Source: an uncultured Amphritea sp. (lineage in GTDB: Bacteria > Pseudomonadota > Gammaproteobacteria > Pseudomonadales > Balneatricaceae). From it: 64,000 nucleotides of DNA. Where the stretch lies: positions 62,001 through 126,000 of the forward strand of contig NZ_CAKZLP010000050.1 in assembly GCF_937127095.1 (NCBI RefSeq), read 5' to 3'. Below the pieces are notes generated by a model. The model saw only the letters and a program-made list of their open reading frames with translations, had not been told where the DNA came from and made no database searches. Positions 18,574-26,615 of the stretch are shown here, in pieces. The position numbers were made by a program, and so were the translations under genes. Numbering within the stretch: the first letter of the stretch is position 1; each line of letters starts with the position of its first letter.

Positions 18574-19232
18574 AAGCGATATTTGTGGGTGCAAGTTCCA
18601 CCGCGATAATGACCGCACAGTTTCTCCTAAAACGTAATCATGACGTGATTATTATTGAGCGGGATAAAGATAAGATTGATGAGATCTGTAACGATTTAGA
18701 TTGTGGTTTTCTGCATGGCGATGGTAGTAAACCTTCATTGCTGAGGGAAACGAACCCGGAAGACACCGATGTTCTCTACTGTCTTACCGGTCATGATCAG
18801 ACCAACATCATTGCCAGTCTGGTTGGCCGTTCGTTAGGCTTTGATAAGGTTGTGACGAAGATACAGGATCCGAGTTATGAGCATATCTGCATCGAACTCG
18901 GGCTGGAGGCCACCATTACCCCGTCACGTACCATCGGCAGGCACCTGGCGGATATGTTCGAAGGCCGTGATTTGTTTGAACTCTCTACGATGTTTCGATA
19001 TGACGCATCGCCGTTTTCGTTTGTTGCGCAGGAAAAAGATGTTGGCGAAGTGAGTGGTCTGGCATTGCCCAAAGACAGCCGCATTATGTGTATCTATCGC
19101 AACGAAAAATTGATTATTCCGCAAGAAGATCAGCTGATTGAAGAGGAAGATGAGGTGATTATTATTACCCATCGAAAAAATCTTGAAACACTGCGTAAGC
19201 AGTTGAGTACCCCTATTGACGATATAGAGTAA
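18570..19232 (+). CDS. TrkA-like NAD-binding potassium uptake regulator
   Basis: The 220-residue protein has an RCK_N Rossmann domain at the N-terminus (MKAIFVGASSTAIMTAQFL, then IIIERDKDKIDEI) and an RCK_C domain at the C-terminus (about 145-210). Only one N/C pair is present, roughly half the length of classical TrkA. This is the layout of CglK/KtrA-type partners. It gates the adjacent TrkH-type channel in response to nucleotides. The start is inside the end of trkH. Confidence 0.88.
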   Translation: MKAIFVGASSTAIMTAQFLLKRNHDVIIIERDKDKIDEICNDLDCGFLHGDGSKPSLLRETNPEDTDVLYCLTGHDQTNIIASLVGRSLGFDKVVTKIQDPSYEHICIELGLEATITPSRTIGRHLADMFEGRDLFELSTMFRYDASPFSFVAQEKDVGEVSGLALPKDSRIMCIYRNEKLIIPQEDQLIEEEDEVIIITHRKNLETLRKQLSTPIDDIE

Positions 19233-19407
19233 GCCGCAGACGCGGATAACACTGACAGTGATAATTTAAACCCCGATATTTAATGAATGCCCATAGCTGA
19301 ATATCACTGCCTCACATCACTGTACAGGCCAAAGGGTTGGCCCTACACTCAGCATCAGCTGACATTCTACTCAACCTCTATTCAATCGATATGAAACAGG
19401 ACGTTAT

Positions 19408-20097
19408 ATGAGCCATGAAGAGATCCACAGATCGCACCGGGTAGGTTGGTTGCGTGCTGCAGTACTGGGGGCAAACGATGGCATAGTCTCAACGGCCAGC
19501 CTGATTATCGGGGTTGCCGCGGCGAGCACTACTCATGAGGGTGTGTTGTTGGCGGGGGTGGCGGGGTTAGTCGCTGGCGCTATGTCTATGGCGGCGGGTG
19601 AGTATGTATCCGTCAGTTCGCAGTCGGATACGGAAAATGCTGATCTCGAAATTGAGCGGAAGTCTTTAGAAGATGATGTTGAGTTTGAGAAAAAAGAGCT
19701 TGCCACTATCTATGTCGGACGAGGGCTCGAACCGGCGTTGGCTAAGCAGGTCGCTGAACAGCTGATGGAACATGACGCTCTGGGTGCCCATGCCCGGGAT
19801 GAGATCGGTATCACCGAAACCGGAAGTGCCCAGCCAGTTCAGGCGGCGTTTTATTCAGCAGGCACCTTTACTATTGGTGCTGCGCTGCCATTAGTGGTGG
19901 CCTGGGCCGTGCCTGGCAGCTTGCTGATGATTATGGTTGCGCTGTTTTCGCTGGTGTTTCTTGCCCTCCTTGGCGGGGTTGCAGCGCGTGCAGGTGGGGC
20001 ATCAATCACTATCGGTGCTATCAGGGTGACATTCTGGGGGGCACTTGCGATGGCGCTGACCGCCGGAGTAGGGCAGCTTTTTGGTGTGGTTGCCTGA
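19408..20097 (+). CDS. VIT1/CCC1-family Fe/Mn transporter
   Basis: The 229-residue membrane protein begins with HRVGWLRAAVLGANDGIVST, a classic VIT1/CCC1 motif. It continues with AGAMSMAAGEYVSVSSQSDTE, then a charged cytoplasmic helix region (about 75-130) and three further hydrophobic helices. The family moves Fe2+ or Mn2+ out of the cytoplasm. It is monocistronic, with about 175 bp free on either side. Confidence 0.9.
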   Translation: MSHEEIHRSHRVGWLRAAVLGANDGIVSTASLIIGVAAASTTHEGVLLAGVAGLVAGAMSMAAGEYVSVSSQSDTENADLEIERKSLEDDVEFEKKELATIYVGRGLEPALAKQVAEQLMEHDALGAHARDEIGITETGSAQPVQAAFYSAGTFTIGAALPLVVAWAVPGSLLMIMVALFSLVFLALLGGVAARAGGASITIGAIRVTFWGALAMALTAGVGQLFGVVA

Positions 20098-20211
20098 ACG
20101 TCATCAGCACAAAGCGCACCCTGGTGAAACCCGTGTGCGCCTGAAACTGCTTATCTGACTGTCAAAAAAGTACAATCAATCGATCTGATAATCTATTCAT
20201 TAACACCCTTG

Positions 20212-21495
<1,284 letters not shown>

Positions 21496-21547
21496 TCCGG
21501 GGTCGATCCGTTTAGTCAAGACCGCTAAGTCTGTTAGTGGATAAAGA

Positions 21548-21578
21548 AACACCGGCCGATGCCGGTGTTTTTGTTTTT
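21548..21578 (+). terminator. Intrinsic terminator after pobA, probably bidirectional
   Basis: AACACCGGC-CGAT-GCCGGTGTT is a 9-bp stem followed by TTTGTTTTT. The opposite strand also shows a T-rich tail, so it can serve the convergent rarD gene. Confidence 0.85.
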
Positions 21579-22494
21579 ATGGCTGCGCTTTAAGCGTTTT
21601 AACAGGCATCTTTTTACTCTGCCATATCCCCTCTGCGGTGAACAGTATTAAGCCGGTCCAGATCAGTGCAAAGGTCACCAGCTTATTAGCGTCCAGCGGT
21701 TCATCATAAACGACCACAGCAAGGATAAAGGTAAGGCTGGGGGTAATGTACATCAACAGCCCGTTAATGGTCAGCGTCAGGCGTTTAGCGCCTGCGGCAA
21801 AGCAGATCAGTGGCAGGCTGGTGACAATACCCGCAGCGATCAGTAGCACGGACATCCGGACGCTTTCAGAAACAAAGGCCAACTCGTTGTGTTGTGCCAG
21901 CCAGAACAGATAGAGCAGGGCAAAAGGGCTGAGTAGCAGGGTTTCAATCAACAGGCCTGAGAACGGGTCGACCACTATCTGTTTGCGCAGCAGGCCATAG
22001 GTGCCGAAACTACAGGCTAGCACCAGTGCAACCCAGGGCAGGCTGCCGAGTAGAACAAGTTGATAGGCAACGCCGATAACTGCCATTGAAACTGCAAGCC
22101 ACTGAACTCGTCTGAGTCGCTCGCCAAGAATTAACATGCCTAACAGCAAACTAACAAGCGGGTTGATGAAGTATCCCATCGAAGTATCGAGGATATGTCC
22201 TTGTCCTACGGACCAGATAAACACCACCCAGTTAATGGAGATCAAAATAGCGGAAGCGGCCAGTTTGGCGAGTAGTTTCTTTTGGCGCAGGTTTCGCAGC
22301 AACTCCTGACATCGGCCAGATGCAGCGATGAACAGGGCCATGAAGATAACTGACCAGATAATACGGTGAGAAAGCACTTCAAAGGGGCTGACCTCAGCAA
22401 CGCTTTTAAAGTAGATGGGAAACAGGCCCCACATGCCATAAGCGGAGAGTGCGAACAATATGCCTTTGCGTTGTTCGCTGGTGTCGATTTGCAT
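21577..22494 (-). CDS. rarD: RarD-type EamA-family permease
   Basis: The 305-residue protein has ten predicted membrane helices in two EamA repeats. It starts with the RarD hallmark KGILFALSAYGMWGLFPIYFK and carries the conserved HRIIWS motif. RarD proteins are drug/metabolite-type transporters whose substrates remain poorly defined. It lies 10 bp downstream of a membrane protein gene, so the two are likely co-transcribed. Confidence 0.9.
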   Translation of the reverse strand: MQIDTSEQRKGILFALSAYGMWGLFPIYFKSVAEVSPFEVLSHRIIWSVIFMALFIAASGRCQELLRNLRQKKLLAKLAASAILISINWVVFIWSVGQGHILDTSMGYFINPLVSLLLGMLILGERLRRVQWLAVSMAVIGVAYQLVLLGSLPWVALVLACSFGTYGLLRKQIVVDPFSGLLIETLLLSPFALLYLFWLAQHNELAFVSESVRMSVLLIAAGIVTSLPLICFAAGAKRLTLTINGLLMYITPSLTFILAVVVYDEPLDANKLVTFALIWTGLILFTAEGIWQSKKMPVKTLKAQP

Positions 22495-22504
22495 GCAGAT
22501 TTCC

Positions 22505-23488
22505 TTAATCTCGGGTAACGGGGTGAAGTAACCAGCGCTGTTGGGTGGACACGGAAATCCGCTTCAGCACACGGGTCATGATGGCGACAAACAGCAGGCC
22601 AAAGGCAAGTCTGGCCCAGAGCACGCCCGAGAGATCGGCACCCAGTGTCAGTACCAGCAGGGTGTCTTCGATCATGCTGTGACACAGGCTGAGCAGACAC
22701 AACGCTGAAAAACAGTCTTTGGCGCTGACCTGGCCGCTCTGGGCTTCGCGGATCAATAATCCTCCACCAAATGACAGGCCCAGTGTTACACCGATAATCG
22801 TCAGCGAGGTCGCCTGCGGGCCAATGCCCAGCAGTTTGAGCAGTGGCTGTAGTAACCAGATCATCAGGCGCTCGATATGAATCCAGCGCAGGAAACGCAG
22901 CAGGCTCATCAACGCAGTGATAATTAGAATGATCATGGCAAAACTTTGCAGTTGGCTGATGCACCAGCTGAGCAGGCTGTCATCGGTTGCTGGTGTTTGC
23001 CAGATCAGTACCGCCGGTTGCTGTAGCCAGTCACCCCAGCGGTAGCTGTAATGTAATAGTGCTCCGAGTACTAACGCCGCAACGATACGGATCAGCAGGG
23101 CGACCATCAGTTTCACACCGGCTTTTTGTACAATGCGCAGCTCTATGGGCAGGCTATGAGCGATCAGCATCATGGTGCTAATGACGGTCACCTGGGCGAC
23201 GCTCAGGTTTTCCTGCGGCGCTAGCTGAAAGAAGATCAGCATTCCACCGTAGATACTGGTTAGCAGAGTGGTGGCCCACACCAGTCCCATCGAATCCGGC
23301 AGACCTACCAGCAGCATCGCAGGCTCTAATACCTTGCTGATATAGGGAATAGCACCCAGTTCTTCCAGGATCTTGACGATGATCAGCACTGGAATCATCA
23401 GCTTAAACAGCATCAGGCAGACCGCATAGATCTCATTCGCCAGGCTGGGAACGGTTTGATAAAAAAATGCTTTAAGTCGATGCTGCAT
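22505..23488 (-). CDS. Nucleoside-recognition (Gate) domain membrane protein
   Basis: This 327-residue polytopic protein has two Gate-like halves (around residues 25-130 and 190-310) with motifs such as SIYGGMLIFFQLAP and LGLSFGGGLLIREAQSG. The family, related to SpmA/SpmB and nucleoside transporters, has no firm substrate. It is upstream of rarD and divergent from the Lrp-type regulator at 23630, which may control it. Confidence 0.75.
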   Translation of the reverse strand: MQHRLKAFFYQTVPSLANEIYAVCLMLFKLMIPVLIIVKILEELGAIPYISKVLEPAMLLVGLPDSMGLVWATTLLTSIYGGMLIFFQLAPQENLSVAQVTVISTMMLIAHSLPIELRIVQKAGVKLMVALLIRIVAALVLGALLHYSYRWGDWLQQPAVLIWQTPATDDSLLSWCISQLQSFAMIILIITALMSLLRFLRWIHIERLMIWLLQPLLKLLGIGPQATSLTIIGVTLGLSFGGGLLIREAQSGQVSAKDCFSALCLLSLCHSMIEDTLLVLTLGADLSGVLWARLAFGLLFVAIMTRVLKRISVSTQQRWLLHPVTRD

Positions 23489-23629
23489 TTAAGAGGCCAT
23501 GAACAGATGCAAGAAGCTGCTAGTTTAATCGACAGCTCTGGCTTTCGATTTTGTTTTTGAGGTGTTATACCTAATTATATTTCTATTATGATTAATATTC
23601 TTTTCATAAATTAAGGCGGAGGGTTTTTG

Positions 23630-24094
23630 ATGACATCAGGGCTGGATAGAACAGACCGGCATATCCTCAATATACTGCAGCGTGATAGCCGGATTAGTAA
23701 TCAGGATCTGGCAGAAAAGATCGGCTTGTCCCCGCCAGCGTGCTTACGCCGAGTGCGTCGTCTGAGAGAGGAGGGGATTATTATGGCGGAAGTGGCGCTG
23801 ATCAACCCGCGATTAGTGGGGCGCTATATCAATATTATTGTTGAGGTTGAGATGGTCCGTGATCAGCTGGATATCTATGATGCCTTTAAGCGTAAGATGG
23901 ATGCCGCTCCGGAGGTGACCCAGTGCTATCAGGTGACCGGAGAGGTCGATTTCCTGTTGATGCTGATGGTGGAAGATATGGAGAGCTACGAGACCTTTAC
24001 GCGTAAATACCTCTCAACCGATGCGAATCTGAGCAAGTTTCGCACACTGATCTCTCTGCGTCGGGATAAGTTCAGTACGGCGATCCCGTTGTAA
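23630..24094 (+). CDS. Lrp/AsnC-family transcriptional regulator
   Basis: The 154-residue protein has an N-terminal winged helix-turn-helix (LDRTDRHILNILQRDSRISN, then LAEKIGLSPPACLRRVRRL). A C-terminal RAM ligand domain follows (TGEVDFLLMLMVEDMESYE). The start chosen is ATG 23630, preceded by GGCGGAGGG, rather than the TTG three bases earlier. Members sense amino acids. Divergence from the Gate-domain gene with a very A+T-rich spacer suggests local control. Confidence 0.9.
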   Translation: MTSGLDRTDRHILNILQRDSRISNQDLAEKIGLSPPACLRRVRRLREEGIIMAEVALINPRLVGRYINIIVEVEMVRDQLDIYDAFKRKMDAAPEVTQCYQVTGEVDFLLMLMVEDMESYETFTRKYLSTDANLSKFRTLISLRRDKFSTAIPL

Positions 24095-24126
24095 CGCTGT
24101 TTCGCTGTTGCTCCGGGGCTGTACGC

Positions 24127-24147
24127 AACCGTGCGGGAACGGTTTTT
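24127..24147 (+). terminator. Intrinsic terminator after the Lrp/AsnC gene
   Basis: AACCGT-GCGGGA-ACGGTT followed by TTT is a compact 6-bp stem with a short U-run, 32 bp after the stop codon. Confidence 0.6.
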
Positions 24148-24266
24148 GGCCGGGGATCTAAGGGGAAATTTGCGGTAACGGGTGAATGCCGGTTGAGTCA
24201 GATTTTCACGACAATTTTCATGACAAAGAATGATGAAAAAAATGCGACAAAATCATCCTTAAGGGG

Positions 24267-24295
24267 TTGACCGAAACAGGCCATATCAATAAGAT
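24267..24295 (+). promoter_or_regulatory. Sigma-70 promoter for the first tRNA-Glu
   Basis: TTGACC (24267-24272), a 17-bp spacer and TAAGAT (24290-24295) lie 33 bp before the tRNA. The bases just after the -10 (ACGCACCG) are G+C-rich, as in stable-RNA promoters under stringent control. Confidence 0.65.
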
Positions 24296-24328
24296 ACGCA
24301 CCGTCTTCCGGAAACGGAGTCACTCAGC

Positions 24329-24404
24329 GTCCCATTCGTCTAGTGGCCTAGGACACCGCCCTTTCACGGCGGTAACAGGGGTTCGAACCCCCTATGGGAC
24401 GCCA
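24329..24404 (+). tRNA. tRNA-Glu (TTC), copy 1
   Basis: A 76-nt cloverleaf with encoded CCA. The acceptor GTCCCAT pairs with ATGGGAC, the anticodon loop is CTTTCAC (anticodon TTC), and the T loop is GGTTCGAAC. It is identical to the copy exactly 400 bp downstream. Confidence 0.96.
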
Positions 24405-24414
24405 TCTTTATGAC

Positions 24415-24490
24415 GCGGAATTAGCTCAGTTGGTAGAGCGGAACCTTGCCAAGGTTCAGGTCGTCGGTTCGAGCCCGATATTCCGCTCCA
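24415..24490 (+). tRNA. tRNA-Gly (GCC)
   Basis: A 76-nt cloverleaf with encoded CCA. The acceptor is GCGGAAT/ATTCCGC, the anticodon stem is GGAACC/GGTTC-type around loop TTGCCAA, and the anticodon is GCC. It lies 10 bp after the first tRNA-Glu, so the two share a transcript. Confidence 0.95.
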
Positions 24491-24660
24491 TTTTTATCTA
24501 TCCTGTTGTTATCTTATCACTCCACTTTTTTTACCCCATCCCTGATTATTGTTTTGCTATCTCCTCACGTTAACCCGATCAGTTCTATGCTGGTTTTTAC
24601 GCCGGTTTTTTTAGTGTGCTGCAGTTGTTTCAGTAGGATGACTTTTTTGTTGTTTTTTTC

Positions 24661-24689
24661 TTGACGAGGGTGGGGTTAGTCATTAATAT
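24661..24689 (+). promoter_or_regulatory. Near-consensus sigma-70 promoter for the second tRNA-Glu
   Basis: TTGACG, a 17-bp spacer and TAATAT are followed by the G+C-rich discriminator ACGCGCC. Transcription would begin about 30 bp before the second tRNA-Glu, so this copy has its own promoter. Confidence 0.75.
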
Positions 24690-24728
24690 ACGCGCCTCCT
24701 CTGACGAGGAAGTTACAAATGTGACTGT

Positions 24729-24804
24729 GTCCCATTCGTCTAGTGGCCTAGGACACCGCCCTTTCACGGCGGTAACAGGGGTTCGAACCCCCTATGGGAC
24801 GCCA
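24729..24804 (+). tRNA. tRNA-Glu (TTC), copy 2
   Basis: Identical over all 76 bases to the copy at 24329-24404. The flanking sequence differs, and it has its own promoter. No other gene lies between it and the tRNA-Gly. Confidence 0.96.
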
Positions 24805-24965
24805 CTTCTATATCTCTCTGCTTTTCTATTCATTACTCACAACTATACACATTCCTCATCCTGAGTAGCTTTTTCTTGCAGACCGTATTCTGTTACCCGT
24901 GCATCGTATATACTGGCGACTCAATGCTTATAAAAGCTCAATGATTTCATGGGTTAATCATTTTA

Positions 24966-25394
24966 ATGATTTCGCTGATAAGGATGTCGTTGCTCTTTGT
25001 TGTGCTGGGGCTGTCTTCGGGACCGCTTCTGGCTGATTCAGTGATTGTTTCTCTGGATGTAAAAGAGCAGGCGATAAATAAAAACTTTCTTCTCGCTGCA
25101 TTTTCAATGCGCATTACCCGTTGGCCGGATGGCAGGCCGATACGGGTTTTTGTCTTGCCTGACCGTAACAACCTGCATCAACGGTTTGTAAAGCAGCACC
25201 TGCAAGTATTCCCCTATCAGCTGCGAAATAATTGGGATCGACAGGTTTATACCGGAACAGGATCGTTTCCGGTCACCGTTGAGAACATGGAGGAGATGTA
25301 TCGTATGGTTAGCCAAACCGAAGGATCGATTGGTTACATTGCTGAATCTTTTAAGTTAAACCTTGAGACGGTGAGGGTTGTCGATGAATTTTAA
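24966..25394 (+). CDS. Periplasmic PstS-like (PBP-like domain) protein, 142 aa
   Basis: A signal peptide (to about SSGPLLADS) is followed by a short PBP-like domain of the kind found in phosphate-binding proteins. It has the FLLAAFSMRITRWPDGRPIR segment and the terminal GSIGYIAESFKLN motif. It is about half the length of a true PstS, so it probably covers a single lobe. It overlaps the porin gene by 11 bp, and a GGDEF/EAL gene follows. This arrangement suggests an envelope sensing or uptake unit. The exact start (24966 or 24984) is uncertain. Confidence 0.72.
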   Translation: MISLIRMSLLFVVLGLSSGPLLADSVIVSLDVKEQAINKNFLLAAFSMRITRWPDGRPIRVFVLPDRNNLHQRFVKQHLQVFPYQLRNNWDRQVYTGTGSFPVTVENMEEMYRMVSQTEGSIGYIAESFKLNLETVRVVDEF

Positions 25395-26589
25395 ATATTT
25401 CGCGACTCTGCTGTTATCTGCGGTCAGTGGTCTGTGTTTATCGTCGTCTGTGCGGGCTGCAGAGGAGACCTTTTCGGTCAATGGCTTCATCACTCAGGGT
25501 GTTTTTTACACCGACAATAACAATGTTTATGGTGACAGTGATAATAAGCCGAGTTTCGATTTTCATGAAATCGGTCTGAATACAGCCTACCGCTTTGCTC
25601 CAGAATTGCGCGGGGCCGTACAGGTGATGTCGCGGCAGGCGGGCGAGGTTGATAATGGCGAACCCAAACTGGATTATGCGCTGCTGGATTATCGCTTTAA
25701 TGATTCGGTGGAAAAAGCCGTTGGTGTGCGGGTAGGCCGTCTGAAGATTCCGTTTGGTTTTTACAATGAAACCCGCGATGTTGCCTTTACCCGTCCCAGT
25801 ATTATGTTGCCACAGTCACTCTATTTTGATCAGGCGCGGGATCTGGAACTTTCTATTGATGGGGTGATTTTATATAGCTCTTTGGAAGTGCCGGGTGGCT
25901 GGCTGGATCTGGATCTGCTGTACGGTAGTCCGCAAACGGATACTAACGTGGAATATGCCTACTTTGCGTTTGATGCCCCGGGTAAACTTAACGACTCCGA
26001 TGGTGTTATGGGGCGGGCTATCTACAGTGTTGATGGTGGCCGAATCCGGGTGGGACTGACCGGCGCTGAATACCGGCTGGGCTATAAGCCTGGAAATGAC
26101 CCAACCTTGTGGAACGAACTTAATGAGGGAAACCTCAATCTCAGTGTCCTGGCGCTGTCAGCTCAGTACAATTCTGAAAACTGGAGTCTCACCGGCGAGT
26201 ATATGCTACATGAACTCGATTGGCGTGAGCTGGGCGGTGTTTTCACTCTCAACCCGGTAACCACTATTGAGTCCTACTATGTGCAGTTACAATACCGGTT
26301 TAATTACAGCTGGGATCTGTTACTGCGCTATGATGATCTTAAGCTTGATAAAGATGACCCCCAGGGTAAACAGAATAGTGTTCTGTTTTATACCCGGCCG
26401 GCGCATAATTTTTATGCCAAAGATCTGACTCTGGGTGTTGGCTGGAGACCAGATCCAAAGTGGCTCTTCAGGGCTGAACTGCACAATGTTGAGGGTACCG
26501 GCTGGTTAGCAGAGCAGGATAATCCTGACGCGTTGGCTTTGCGGAAGTACTGGAACGCATTTTCATTGCAGGCGACCTACCATTTTTAA
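25384..26589 (+). CDS. Outer-membrane porin-like protein
   Basis: From ATG 25384 the protein is 401 residues. It has a signal peptide (SSVRAAEE) followed by alternating beta strands rich in aromatic residues and a C-terminal aromatic residue (ATYHF), the hallmark of BAM-inserted barrels. Motifs such as VGRLKIPFGFYNETRDVAFT resemble phosphate-selective or chitoporin-type proteins. Its start lies inside the preceding PstS-like gene, implying coupling. The substrate is unknown. Confidence 0.8.
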   Translation: MNFKYFATLLLSAVSGLCLSSSVRAAEETFSVNGFITQGVFYTDNNNVYGDSDNKPSFDFHEIGLNTAYRFAPELRGAVQVMSRQAGEVDNGEPKLDYALLDYRFNDSVEKAVGVRVGRLKIPFGFYNETRDVAFTRPSIMLPQSLYFDQARDLELSIDGVILYSSLEVPGGWLDLDLLYGSPQTDTNVEYAYFAFDAPGKLNDSDGVMGRAIYSVDGGRIRVGLTGAEYRLGYKPGNDPTLWNELNEGNLNLSVLALSAQYNSENWSLTGEYMLHELDWRELGGVFTLNPVTTIESYYVQLQYRFNYSWDLLLRYDDLKLDKDDPQGKQNSVLFYTRPAHNFYAKDLTLGVGWRPDPKWLFRAELHNVEGTGWLAEQDNPDALALRKYWNAFSLQATYHF

Positions 26590-26615
26590 ACAATGAAGTC
26601 GTGAGATAACGCATT

